Assembly (NCBI GenBank): GCA_021734005.1
Contig: JAIPJV010000017.1
Span: 1-14,930, forward strand
DNA: 14,930 nucleotides
Source of the DNA: Fidelibacterota bacterium
GTDB lineage: Bacteria; Fidelibacterota; UBA2242; JAFGTP01
Direction of reading: 5' to 3'
In this document: piece after piece, positions 1 through 7,889 of the stretch
How positions within the stretch are numbered: position 1 is the stretch's first letter
Layout of the letters: each line of letters begins with the position of its first letter
Program-made: the position numbers and the translations under genes
Notes under the pieces: model-generated
Database searches by the model: none
What the model was told of the DNA's origin: nothing
What the model saw: the letters and a program-made list of their open reading frames with translations, nothing else

Positions 1-139
1 AGATAAGTTTGCGACCGGCTAGAAAATAGTCTTCGCTACTTTCTTCTTTTCTACTCTTATACATACTGAAGATGACAACAACAGCGAAAAAAGCCAGAAA
101 TATTAATCCATCACCAAGTGTAAAAGCCATGTTCTCCAT
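1..139 (-). CDS. Sodium:solute symporter (SSS family), N-terminal fragment
   Basis: This is the first 46 codons of a gene that runs off the left edge of the window. The fragment has one hydrophobic segment at about residues 12-25 (LIFLAFFAVVVIF), then a charged stretch (YKSRKEESSED), then YFLAGRKL. The DYFLAGR motif after the first membrane helix is typical of the sodium:solute symporter family (SSF/PutP-like), which imports solutes with sodium ions across the inner membrane. The substrate cannot be told from this piece. The ATG at 139 is chosen because a GGAG Shine-Dalgarno sequence sits 7 nt upstream. A second in-frame Met lies 3 codons later. The gene is co-directional with the upstream peptidase but 308 bp away, so it probably has its own promoter. 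The family call rests on one short motif. Confidence 0.7.
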   Translation of the reverse strand, partial: MENMAFTLGDGLIFLAFFAVVVIFSMYKSRKEESSEDYFLAGRKLI

Positions 140-447
140 ATACTTTCTCCTTTTAAAAAATTGGGTTTATCAAAAATCATTTCAGAAAATATATTTAATT
201 ATCAACAATTACTGTGCCATCTTACCTGATAAATGGTTAGCATGATTTCAGCAAACCGATAGAAAAGAATCTAAACTGATTTAATCAATACCAATCAGTT
301 TATTTTTGTAAAATACGGGCAAGTTTATATTAAAATCAATGAATCCGCCCGAAAATATTATTTCAAAAATCCAATTGTTATTTCACTCGGTTTAGTTTGG
401 TGCTAATCTTCAACTCCAGTTATTCATTTCAGAAAATCTGTCAATTT
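140..447. other. Intergenic region, 308 bp, with two small repeats
   Basis: There is no convincing open reading frame on either strand. The region separates the 3' end of the S41 peptidase gene from the start of the symporter gene, both on the minus strand. It holds a 10-bp inverted repeat (272-302). It also holds a 14-bp direct repeat, TCATTTCAGAAAAT, once at 177-190 and again at 424-437, near its two ends. A TTGACA on the minus strand just after the peptidase stop codon has no matching -10 element at normal spacing. The region probably contains the symporter promoter, but I cannot point to it. Confidence 0.5.
272..302. repeat. Perfect 10-bp inverted repeat, possible operator or AT-rich hairpin
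   Basis: TAAACTGATT at 272-281 is the exact reverse complement of AATCAGTTTA at 293-302, with an 11-nt spacer. On the plus strand it is followed by TTTTT, but no plus-strand gene lies upstream, and on the minus strand no uniform U-tract follows. A terminator role is therefore weakly supported in either direction. It lies 133-163 nt upstream of the symporter start and could be a protein-binding site for that gene. Confidence 0.35.
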
Positions 448-2130
448 TTATTTATCAGCATATCCCAAAATATTAAGATAATCATCTTCATTCTGAAGAA
501 CTTCCAGAGCTTTGTTGAGAACTTTATCATATTCTAGAGTGGATTCAACACGGGCTTCCGTTCCCCCCTTGAGTGTAGCAAATTCTCCCTTCAATCGTCT
601 TTTAATTATCTCTTTATTTTTTTCATACTCCTCTGATCGCATCTGACTATAAATATTGTAAACTTTCTCAAAAGGTTTCTCTAGGTTCTCAAACTCTTCC
701 ATATCAGCCAGTTTTTTCTCTATCTTTTTCAATTTTTCTTCATTTTTATACTCATAATTCAAATTCTGTTTATCCAGATATTGGCGAAATTCCTGCATTA
801 TATCTTCATCAATTTCAGAATAATCGGGCAGTCCATCATTCTCAGTCTTGTATTTTATAGCAAAATTGTAGAAGATATTTTTGCTAATTAAGAAAGCGGA
901 ATATCTGTACTGCTGGAGATCTTCTCTTTCAACTTCAATATCCGGTTCAATTCCGCCACCACCAATAACTTTCCGGCCATTTTTTGTATAGAATACAGTA
1001 TCTTCCTCATCTTCTTCAAAAATCAGATCAGGATTATCTATAAACTCTGGTTTCTGAACACAGCGGCCACTTGGGACATAATATTTAGCGTTAGTTATTT
1101 TGAGAGAGTGATCATCATCCAATTTTTGTACTCTTTGCACAAGTCCTTTTCCAAAGCTGCGATTACCAATGATCATTCCCCTGTCATAATCCTGAAGAAC
1201 TCCACTGACAATTTCACTTGCTGAGGCACTTCCACCATCAATTAAAACAGCAAGTTTTACTTTTGGGTTAACCATAGGTGGACTTTTTGCATAAATAACA
1301 CGATTGGACTGCTTTGTGCGGCCTTTTGTAAAAAGCAAAGTATCACCAGGTGGAATAAACATTTCTGCAATTCTCAAAGCTTCACTCAGCAAGCCACCAG
1401 GATTAGAGCGCAGATCGAGAACAAGACTGTTGAATTCAGGATTATTGTTACTCATATCCTTGAGTACTTCAGCGAACTTTTGAGCAGCTCCCCGTGAAAA
1501 ACCGGTCAGGCGCACAAATCCAACTTGATCATTCAACATTCCATGGTAACTGATTTTAGGTACATCTATTTTAGCCCGGGTTAATGTATATACAGTGGTG
1601 CCCTCTAATCCCGGCCTTCTGATTGTTATATTGACTTCAGTACTAACTTTTCCGCGAATTGTTTCCGATACTTCACTAAGTGACATGCCATGAGTTTCTA
1701 CCGTGTCCACTTTTAAAATTTGGTCACCGGGCAAAATTCCAGCACGGATAGCCGGTCCCCCATCCATAGGTGCAATTGCAGTCACTGTATCATTTCGCAT
1801 TGTTATGCGAACACCAATGCCACCATATTTTCCTTTTGATAACATTTCTACAGGTTCTTTCTCTTTTCTAGTCAGGAGCGTAGTATAAGGATCGAGCCCA
1901 TCTAATATTTCATCGAGGCTAACTTCAGCCAGTTTTTCCGGTTTAATTCTATCCACATAATTAACAATCAACTGTTTGAATGTTTTATTATACAGATTTA
2001 AAGAATTATGCAGTTCATCATAATAGTCTTTCTCTTCCTTCTTACTTAAAGCTAATACCAGAGTAATTGATAAAATCACAAACAGTATAGTTTTAAAATA
2101 CCATTTCTGATAGAATTTTTTCGTTTCCAT
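448..2130 (-). CDS. ctpA: S41-family C-terminal processing peptidase (CtpA/Prc-like)
   Basis: The product is a 560-residue serine protease of the tail-specific type, which trims or degrades envelope proteins from the C-terminus. Residues 12-29 are a hydrophobic anchor, so the enzyme should face the periplasm. A PDZ domain spans about 95-185 (YGGIGVRI, GGPAIRAGILPGDQIL). The protease core follows, with the SASASE motif at 301-306 and FGKG at 326-329. By alignment with E. coli Prc, Ser303 and Lys328 form the catalytic dyad with the same 25-residue spacing, and Gln332 matches the third conserved residue. A charged, largely helical extension of about 160 residues follows GGGIEPDIEVE, as is common in Bacteroidetes-type homologues. 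The ATG overlaps the tmk stop codon (TAATG), and an AAAGGA Shine-Dalgarno lies 7 nt upstream inside tmk, so the two genes are translationally coupled. Confidence 0.93.
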   Translation of the reverse strand: METKKFYQKWYFKTILFVILSITLVLALSKKEEKDYYDELHNSLNLYNKTFKQLIVNYVDRIKPEKLAEVSLDEILDGLDPYTTLLTRKEKEPVEMLSKGKYGGIGVRITMRNDTVTAIAPMDGGPAIRAGILPGDQILKVDTVETHGMSLSEVSETIRGKVSTEVNITIRRPGLEGTTVYTLTRAKIDVPKISYHGMLNDQVGFVRLTGFSRGAAQKFAEVLKDMSNNNPEFNSLVLDLRSNPGGLLSEALRIAEMFIPPGDTLLFTKGRTKQSNRVIYAKSPPMVNPKVKLAVLIDGGSASASEIVSGVLQDYDRGMIIGNRSFGKGLVQRVQKLDDDHSLKITNAKYYVPSGRCVQKPEFIDNPDLIFEEDEEDTVFYTKNGRKVIGGGGIEPDIEVEREDLQQYRYSAFLISKNIFYNFAIKYKTENDGLPDYSEIDEDIMQEFRQYLDKQNLNYEYKNEEKLKKIEKKLADMEEFENLEKPFEKVYNIYSQMRSEEYEKNKEIIKRRLKGEFATLKGGTEARVESTLEYDKVLNKALEVLQNEDDYLNILGYADK

Positions 2131-2741
2131 TAAATTTTCCTTTCTATATTATCCCAGATTTTATTTGAAATTGTTTTAATAGATTCTTCTCCATTAATCT
2201 TTACAAATCTTTCATTATTTTTATCCAGTTCCAGAAATCCTTTCCTAACATTTTGATGAAATTGATTTTCTTCATTCTCCAGACGATCCAGAGCAACTCC
2301 TTCAATTCTTTTTCTGCGTTCCTCTAGAGAAATATCCAGAAAAAAAGTCAGATCAGGAACTAGAGCATCAGTAGCAAATTTATTCAAAGATTTGATAAAA
2401 TCAATATCAATCCCTCTGCCATAACCCTGATATGCAGTTGTTGAGTCATAAAATCGATCACAGATAACAATTTTTCCTTTATCAAGTTCAGGAATTAGTT
2501 TTTGCCTTGTCAATTGATAACGACTGGCAGAATATAATAGAAGTTCAGTTTTAGCTTCCATACTAATATTTTCATTATCCAGGAGAATCTGTCTTATTTT
2601 TTCTCCTATTGTTGTGCCCCCTGGTTCTCTGACTACAACATAGTCATGTTTTCCTTCCAGCCTTTTTGTTAAAAGGTCTATTTGAGTGGTTTTTCCACAG
2701 GCATCAATACCTTCAAATGTAACAAACAATCCAGTTTCCAT
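2130..2741 (-). CDS. tmk: Thymidylate kinase
   Basis: This 203-residue protein has the normal length for dTMP kinase, the cytoplasmic enzyme that converts dTMP to dTDP using ATP on the way to dTTP. The P-loop is G11-IDAC-G16-K17-T18, with the usual FEGID lead-in. The DR(Y/F) substrate-binding motif is at 95-97, followed by S100-TTAYQG. The lid region around 148-154 (GVALDRL) carries an arginine, as in the bacterial type. The gene lies 49 nt downstream of the thioesterase gene and overlaps the peptidase start by one base. The Shine-Dalgarno is weak (AGAGA), which may mean partial coupling to upstream translation. There is no sign of truncation. Confidence 0.97.
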   Translation of the reverse strand: METGLFVTFEGIDACGKTTQIDLLTKRLEGKHDYVVVREPGGTTIGEKIRQILLDNENISMEAKTELLLYSASRYQLTRQKLIPELDKGKIVICDRFYDSTTAYQGYGRGIDIDFIKSLNKFATDALVPDLTFFLDISLEERRKRIEGVALDRLENEENQFHQNVRKGFLELDKNNERFVKINGEESIKTISNKIWDNIERKI

Positions 2742-2790
2742 TCTAATAAATCTCTTTCAAAGCGTTACAGAGTAGCTCAATATTTTCTAT

Positions 2791-3207
2791 CTAATTTTGA
2801 TCGTTTTGTTTATCAAAAAGTTTCAAAAGACTTTGAGGTGCGCGACGAACATTACCATTCTCATCAAGAAAACCATGTACAGTATATCCTTCAGCAATCT
2901 TTTTTGACTGATCATTTACTACTAAATAATTGATTTTCAGCCGGGCTTTAGGATATTGATTAATTCGGCAATTAATTTTAAGTAAATCGTCAAAAGTAGC
3001 ACCATTGAAATATTTGCAATGGGATTCAACAACAGGCATCATCAATCCGCTTTTTTCAAATTCCCCATAGGGCAAGCCCATTTCCCTGAGCATGTCAGAC
3101 CGAGCTGCTTCAAAGAATTCATAATAGCGTGAATAATAAACTATACCCATGGCATCTATATCTTTATAACGAACTCTGGTTTTATATGTATATTCAATAT
3201 TTAGCAC
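2791..3207 (-). CDS. Acyl-CoA thioesterase, 4HBT / YbgC-like hotdog fold
   Basis: This 138-residue hotdog-fold protein resembles the YbgC/4-hydroxybenzoyl-CoA thioesterase family, which hydrolyses acyl-CoA or acyl-ACP thioesters in the cytoplasm. The N-terminal motif at about 13-36 (RYKDIDAMGIVYYSRYYEFFEAAR) matches the family pattern, and Asp18 sits at the catalytic Asp position. The usual His of the VYH motif is a Tyr here (Y25), a known variation in the wider family. The start codon is GTG at 3207. A GAGGA Shine-Dalgarno lies 10 nt upstream, overlapping the accA stop codon, and only 6 nt separate the two genes. The position next to accA suggests a role in fatty-acyl metabolism, but the substrate is unknown. 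In proteobacteria ybgC sits with tol-pal, which is absent here. Confidence 0.85.
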   Translation of the reverse strand: MLNIEYTYKTRVRYKDIDAMGIVYYSRYYEFFEAARSDMLREMGLPYGEFEKSGLMMPVVESHCKYFNGATFDDLLKINCRINQYPKARLKINYLVVNDQSKKIAEGYTVHGFLDENGNVRRAPQSLLKLFDKQNDQN

Positions 3208-3213
3208 AGATAT

Positions 3214-4170
3214 TTATTCCTCAAAGACTCCTATTTTGGAAAATTTTTCTACCCGTTTTTGGATCAATTCTTCAGTCGGGTATTGTTTCAACTCTTTGAC
3301 ATGTTTTAAAATCTGTTTTTTGAGCACATTTGCCATTTCTTTTGGGGCACGGTGAGCACCCCCTAAGGGTTCAGGGATAATTTCATCAGCAATTCCCAGA
3401 TTTTCTACATCCCGGGCTCCCACTTTCATGGCCTGGGCTGCTTCAGAAGCCTTGTCCGAACTGCGATAAAGAATCGAAGCACAGCCCTCTGGTGAAATTA
3501 CAGAATACCAGGTGTTTTCCAGGAGCAGAATTCTGTCGCCAACTCCAATTCCAAGCGCTCCTCCACTGGCTCCTTCTCCTATAATAACAATGATAATTGG
3601 AATTCGCAGCCGTGACATTTCAAATAGATTGCGAGCAATGGCTTCAGCCTGTCCTCTTTCTTCGGCCCCAACGCCAGGGTAAGCGCCAGGGGTATCAATC
3701 AGAGTTACAACAGGTTTGTTGAACTTTTCTGCCAATTTCATTACCCGCAAAGCCTTTCGGTATCCTTCCGGACGGGGCATTCCAAAATTACGCTCAATAT
3801 TTTGCTTTGTATTGCGGCCTTTTTGCTGGCCAACAATGACAACTTTTTCATCTTCAATTGTCGCCAGACCGGAGATAATTGATTTATCATCAGCAAAATT
3901 ACGATCGCCATGCAGCTCAATGAATTTTGAGGCCATTTCATTTATATAATCCAATGAATAAGGGCGGGCAGGATGCCGGGCAAGTTGCACGCGTTGCCAG
4001 CTGGTTAATCTGGAATGAATTTTTTCAATCTGTTTCTCAAGTTTTTTTTCCAGCTTTTGTATATCATCAGACAAATCTACTTCGGAAGTGGCAGCAAGAT
4101 CCCGCATTTCATTGAGTTTTTTTTCTAACTTTATGATCGGTTTCTCAAAATCCAGGACTTTATTGTTCAT
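3214..4170 (-). CDS. accA: Acetyl-CoA carboxylase carboxyltransferase subunit alpha
   Basis: The 318-residue product has the length and layout of bacterial AccA. It is the alpha subunit of the carboxyltransferase that moves the carboxyl group from carboxybiotin to acetyl-CoA, giving malonyl-CoA for fatty-acid synthesis. An N-terminal coiled helical segment (about 1-60) is followed by RHPARPYSLDYI and HGDRNFADD. The crotonase-like core follows, with IDTPGAYPG at about 158-166 and GEGASGGALGIG at about 198-209, then WYSVISPEGCASIL. All are highly conserved AccA signatures. The ATG has an AAGGTG Shine-Dalgarno 5 nt upstream. The partner subunit gene accD is not in the window, which is normal because accA and accD are often unlinked. 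The gene sits 15 nt after the glycosyltransferase fusion. Confidence 0.97.
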   Translation of the reverse strand: MNNKVLDFEKPIIKLEKKLNEMRDLAATSEVDLSDDIQKLEKKLEKQIEKIHSRLTSWQRVQLARHPARPYSLDYINEMASKFIELHGDRNFADDKSIISGLATIEDEKVVIVGQQKGRNTKQNIERNFGMPRPEGYRKALRVMKLAEKFNKPVVTLIDTPGAYPGVGAEERGQAEAIARNLFEMSRLRIPIIIVIIGEGASGGALGIGVGDRILLLENTWYSVISPEGCASILYRSSDKASEAAQAMKVGARDVENLGIADEIIPEPLGGAHRAPKEMANVLKKQILKHVKELKQYPTEELIQKRVEKFSKIGVFEE

Positions 4171-4185
4171 TAAATCACCTTGAAT

Positions 4186-6255
4186 TTAAATTCTCAGCAG
4201 AGCTTTTAATAAAATTTCAATATCCAGAAAAAGAGAATAATTTCGCATATAATAATGCTCATAGTTCTGCTTATCAACTTCATCAGGTTCATGATTACCC
4301 TGAACCTGAAAAAGCCCGGTAATACCGGGTTTGTAATGCAATTTTCTTTTCTTCTTTCCTACTGTGAGCAATTCACTTCCCACCATACTCATATCACCTT
4401 TAAAAACTGACCAGATCAGGGGAAATCGATGTAAATTTTTTCTATATTTTTCGCCATTTTCTCTCTCAAAAACATAACCGCAAAAATCTTTATCCTGCCA
4501 GGTTAGAAATTTTTGTCTTTTAATTTTTCCACCTGTAAAGAGCACATACAAAAATACAAAAGGTGAAAAGACAATGCCGCCTACGAGAGAAACAATAATA
4601 TCAAATATCCTTTTAAAGAATTGATTGCTGAAATAGAAAATATTGTAATCAACTTCAATTAAAGGGATATCTTCAATCTTCTCAACACTGGATTTACCCA
4701 GGATAAAATCTAAATTACGGGGTACTATGCGTGCCTCCACTCTCTCTTTTCGCACCTGATCCAAAATATCCAGAATATCTTCATTATTAAAACGATCGGT
4801 AGTAAATATCAGTTCAGTTGCTTTATGGATCCGAACAATTTCATTTAGATTTTCAATATCACCAAGAAAGGGAAATCCATTGATTTTATCTACATTGTAA
4901 TCCTTATCCACAAAACCCAGGATTTCAAATCCATGTTCTATATGGGTCTGCATTTTTTTTGCAATCCGTCGGGTTTCTTCTCCACTCCCAATTAAAATCG
5001 TTCTTCTCAACAACAGGGAGCGCATTAATTTTGATTTGAGAGGAATGAATTTTCGCCTCTGCAATACCAGAAGAGCAATTCTCCAACCGGGAATCAACAA
5101 TCCAATGAATAAAAAACAATAGTTGATGTATTTCGGCGAATAGATCATTTCATCGAAAACATTATTAGCCAGCAGAGATATTATCAAACCAATTATCGCG
5201 GCCACGCTGGCCCGTGAATATGATAATACCCGTTTATCATACAACCCGACTGTATATCCCACTCCTAGCCACAATAGTAGATAGAATAAAATCATTGAAA
5301 CGAGAGTTTGAGTGGATGTTATAACATTGGATTCTAATTTATGGGTTACCAAAATACTCAGTACAACCACCAAAGCATCAATAAAGGGAATGAAATACTT
5401 CCTCACAGTCCGAGATATAAGCGACAAAAAGCCCCGCATAACAATTCCCAATTTCAGAAATATATCAATGAAAAAATAGGCTCCTTTGCTAAAATGTTTA
5501 TTTACGAAAATTCCCATTGCCTTGTAAAAGACAATCAAATTATCAAAGGAAGCCAATTTGGCGCTTTCACCTTTATAATGCACAATTTGGGTATCGGGAA
5601 CGTAGTATATTTTCCAGCCGGCATCATTTATGCGATAACAGAAATCAAGATCTTCGCCATACATAAAGAAATCTTCATCAAGACCACCAATTCTCTCATA
5701 TACTTCTCTCTTGAGCATTAAAAATGATCCACTAACCGCATCAACTTCAGTCAATTCATCAGGATCCTTGTAAGTAAGATTATATTTCCCAAACAATTTA
5801 TTGCGGGGAAACAAACGGCTAAGTCCCAGCATCTTGGGAATAGCAACCGATGGTCTGGGAAAGGAGCGGCGACAGGCTTTTTGCAGGCTACCATCAGCAT
5901 TCAGAATTTTGCAACCAGCCGCACCTGCTTCAGGATGATTCTCGAAAAATTCAATCATTGTAGTAATAGTATCTTCCTGAAGTAAAGTATCGGGATTAAG
6001 CAGAAGAAAATAATCGCCTTTGGCAGTTTCCAATCCCTGATTACAGGCTCTGGCAAATCCTACATTTTCCTCATTTTCGATAAGTTTAATATCAGGGAAC
6101 TCTGATTTAACAATTCTTTTACTTCCATCCACAGAGGCATTGTCTATGATGATAATTTCACTTTCAATACCCTGCAGGGCTTTTTCCAGAGAAAGTAAAG
6201 CCTGCTGGAGAAATTCTTTCACATTGTAACTAATTATTATTACTGAGACGTCCAT
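4186..6255 (-). CDS. GT2 glycosyltransferase fused to a degenerate WcaJ-like polyprenyl-phosphate sugar-phosphate transferase
   Basis: The 689-residue protein has two halves. Residues 1-250 are a GT2 glycosyltransferase resembling rhamnosyltransferases: SVIIISYN, IDNASVDGS (37-45), the metal-binding-type LLNPDT (85-90) and the catalytic-type YGEDLDFCYR (199-208). Residues 285-400 hold about four membrane helices. A nucleotide-binding-like domain (about 418-515, starting ILIGSGEETRR) and another membrane segment (545-575) follow, as in WcaJ/WbaP proteins. The C-terminal transferase domain keeps KGDMSMVG (619-626) and YKPGITGLFQV (641-651). It has His609-Arg610 where the family has the catalytic Asp-Glu of LDELPQ, GSEL in place of GPRP, and no KFRTM motif. 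The phosphotransfer activity is probably lost or changed. The GT2 half looks intact. The ATG is 4 nt after the preceding gene. A role in surface-glycan assembly at the inner membrane is inferred. Confidence 0.85.
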   Translation of the reverse strand: MDVSVIIISYNVKEFLQQALLSLEKALQGIESEIIIIDNASVDGSKRIVKSEFPDIKLIENEENVGFARACNQGLETAKGDYFLLLNPDTLLQEDTITTMIEFFENHPEAGAAGCKILNADGSLQKACRRSFPRPSVAIPKMLGLSRLFPRNKLFGKYNLTYKDPDELTEVDAVSGSFLMLKREVYERIGGLDEDFFMYGEDLDFCYRINDAGWKIYYVPDTQIVHYKGESAKLASFDNLIVFYKAMGIFVNKHFSKGAYFFIDIFLKLGIVMRGFLSLISRTVRKYFIPFIDALVVVLSILVTHKLESNVITSTQTLVSMILFYLLLWLGVGYTVGLYDKRVLSYSRASVAAIIGLIISLLANNVFDEMIYSPKYINYCFLFIGLLIPGWRIALLVLQRRKFIPLKSKLMRSLLLRRTILIGSGEETRRIAKKMQTHIEHGFEILGFVDKDYNVDKINGFPFLGDIENLNEIVRIHKATELIFTTDRFNNEDILDILDQVRKERVEARIVPRNLDFILGKSSVEKIEDIPLIEVDYNIFYFSNQFFKRIFDIIVSLVGGIVFSPFVFLYVLFTGGKIKRQKFLTWQDKDFCGYVFERENGEKYRKNLHRFPLIWSVFKGDMSMVGSELLTVGKKKRKLHYKPGITGLFQVQGNHEPDEVDKQNYEHYYMRNYSLFLDIEILLKALLRI

Positions 6256-6259
6256 TAAT

Positions 6260-6985
6260 TTATAGTCGTCCTATAAGATTTAAAATTACCAGCTTCCAGA
6301 CCATAAAGATAGCTTCAAAGACAATTTGCTTGGACATCTTGGATTCACCTTCTGTCCTTTCAGTAAATATTATCGGAATTTCCCGAAGCTGGAAGTCTTC
6401 TTTATAAGATCTATAGTTCATCTCAATCTGAAAAGCATAACCTGTTGATTTAACATCATCCAGATTGATTTTCTCCAGGACTTGGCGTCTGAAACATTTA
6501 AAACCGGCCGTAGGATCCTGAATAGGAAGCCTGGTTATAATCCGAGTATATCGGCTTGCAATATAGCTAATTATCAATCTTTTTAAAGGCCAGTTTATTA
6601 CATTAACCCCTTTACAATATCGTGATCCAATCACCAGATCATAACCTTTTTGACATTCATTGATCAAGCGAGGTACATCTTTAGGATTGTGGGACAGATC
6701 AGCATCCATTTCCAGAATATATTCATAAGTTTGTTCCAAAGCCCATTTAAATCCTTCAATATAAGCAGTTCCAAGCCCCAGTTTGCCTTCCCGTTCAATT
6801 AAATATATCCTGTTTTCGTATTGTTCTCGTAAATTTTCGACAACCTGGGCAGTGCCATCAGGGCTATTATCATCTATTATCAAGATGTCAACATTAAAAC
6901 CGATCAGCTTATTAATGACCAGTTCTATATTATTTTTTTCATTGTAAGTGGGAATAATCACAACCGCCTTATTGGCTTTCTGCAT
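6260..6985 (-). CDS. Polyprenol-phosphate mannosyltransferase-type GT2 (Dpm1-like)
   Basis: The 241-residue product matches the soluble domain of dolichol/polyprenol-phosphate mannose synthases, which transfer a sugar from a nucleotide donor to a lipid phosphate on the cytoplasmic face of the membrane. Motifs are VVIIPTYNEKNNI (8-20), IDDNSPDGT (37-45), the metal-binding DAD at 94-96 in EMDADLSHNP, IGSRYCKG (119-126), DPTAGFKCFRR (157-167), and GYAFQIEM. There is no C-terminal pair of membrane helices, only a hydrophobic tail (MVWKLVILNLIG). I chose the ATG at 6985 over an in-frame TTG at 7009 because GAGGAG lies 7 nt before it. The gene overlaps the rfbD end by 17 nt. The exact sugar (mannose or glucose) cannot be decided from sequence. 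Confidence 0.9.
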   Translation of the reverse strand: MQKANKAVVIIPTYNEKNNIELVINKLIGFNVDILIIDDNSPDGTAQVVENLREQYENRIYLIEREGKLGLGTAYIEGFKWALEQTYEYILEMDADLSHNPKDVPRLINECQKGYDLVIGSRYCKGVNVINWPLKRLIISYIASRYTRIITRLPIQDPTAGFKCFRRQVLEKINLDDVKSTGYAFQIEMNYRSYKEDFQLREIPIIFTERTEGESKMSKQIVFEAIFMVWKLVILNLIGRL

Positions 6986-7886
6986 CCTTCTGCTCCTCGG
7001 TTTCTTCAATTTCCGCTTTCATGTGCTTGAGTGCATCTTTGATGCTATATAATTTAATATCCAGAGATTTTTTAAGTTTATCGGAAATCAGTCCGGCTTT
7101 GTAAGGTCTTTCTGCTTTTTGACTAAGGGCTCTGGTTGTGACTTTTTCAATCAATTTATTATCGAGGGAAAATACATCGGCAATTTCCAAAGCAAATTCA
7201 AAGCGACTCAAATAGTCCTCGCCTCCATAATGAAATATTCCCTCAAGCTTCTGCTCAATTACTTTTTGTGCAACCTCTGCAAGGCCATTAACCCAGGTCG
7301 GGTTGCCAAACTGATCATTAACAACTTTTATAGTTTCACCTTTTCGCAAATTTTCAACCACCCAGTTCACAAAATTGGCAGCTTTCGATTGAGAATTACC
7401 AAATAGAACATTTGTTCTGATAATTGTCACCGGCAAATTGGATTCAACCAGAACCTTTTCTGATTCAAATTTGGTTTTTCCATAAAAATTGATAGGATTG
7501 ATCTCATCATCCTCTTCATAAGGCCCACTTGATCCATCGAAAACGTAATCAGTAGAAATATGCACAATATGAGCATTATAAGGTTTAGCTACATCAATCA
7601 AATTTTGTACACCCTGGACATTGATTGCCCGGGCTAGTTCCTGGTTATCTTCAGACCCATCAACATCAGTATAAGCAGCGCAGTTGATTATTGCCTCGGG
7701 TTCAAACTTTTCTACAACAGCCTTAATTTGTTTAGGTTCGGTCAAGTCTATTTTTGTATAAGGAATGGGACATTTAAATTGCAAATCTTCCTGAACATCA
7801 GAAGCAAATACCTCATGCTTTTCAGACATTTTAAGAGAGCACTTTTCCCCCAACATGCCGTTAGCACCGGTTATTAGAATTCGCAT
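6969..7886 (-). CDS. rfbD: dTDP-4-dehydrorhamnose reductase
   Basis: This 305-residue short-chain-dehydrogenase-type protein resembles RfbD/RmlD, which reduces dTDP-4-dehydro-L-rhamnose to dTDP-L-rhamnose with NAD(P)H in the cytoplasm. The nucleotide-binding motif is G7-ANG10-MLG13, HISTDYVFDG lies at 109-118, and the YxxxK catalytic pair is Tyr135 and Lys139. The C-terminal 15 residues are acidic and poorly conserved-looking, and they overlap the next gene. The start at 7886 gives the standard MRILITGANG opening. Only 3 nt separate it from the 43-codon gene upstream. The other rhamnose-pathway genes (rfbA, rfbB, rfbC) are not in the window. The product could supply dTDP-rhamnose to the downstream rhamnosyltransferase-like GT2 fusion. 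A related NDP-sugar reductase activity cannot be ruled out. Confidence 0.9.
   Translation of the reverse strand: MRILITGANGMLGEKCSLKMSEKHEVFASDVQEDLQFKCPIPYTKIDLTEPKQIKAVVEKFEPEAIINCAAYTDVDGSEDNQELARAINVQGVQNLIDVAKPYNAHIVHISTDYVFDGSSGPYEEDDEINPINFYGKTKFESEKVLVESNLPVTIIRTNVLFGNSQSKAANFVNWVVENLRKGETIKVVNDQFGNPTWVNGLAEVAQKVIEQKLEGIFHYGGEDYLSRFEFALEIADVFSLDNKLIEKVTTRALSQKAERPYKAGLISDKLKKSLDIKLYSIKDALKHMKAEIEETEEQKDAESQ
6993..6998 (-). promoter_or_regulatory. Shine-Dalgarno site that sets the start of the Dpm1-like gene
   Basis: GAGGAG on the minus strand lies 7 nt upstream of the ATG at 6985, inside the 3' end of rfbD. It supports this start over the TTG at 7009, which would add eight basic residues before the conserved N-terminus. 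Confidence 0.75.
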
Positions 7887-7889
7887 ATA

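Noticed and set aside
416..444. TTGACA on the minus strand just after the peptidase stop codon as a -35 box
   Set aside because: At 17-nt spacing the -10 position reads AACTGG, which does not resemble TATAAT, and the symporter start is about 300 nt away.
5341..5721. Open frame of 126 codons on the plus strand
   Set aside because: It lies wholly inside the GT2 fusion gene on the opposite strand, has no ribosome-binding site, and its product resembles no protein family. It is a shadow frame.
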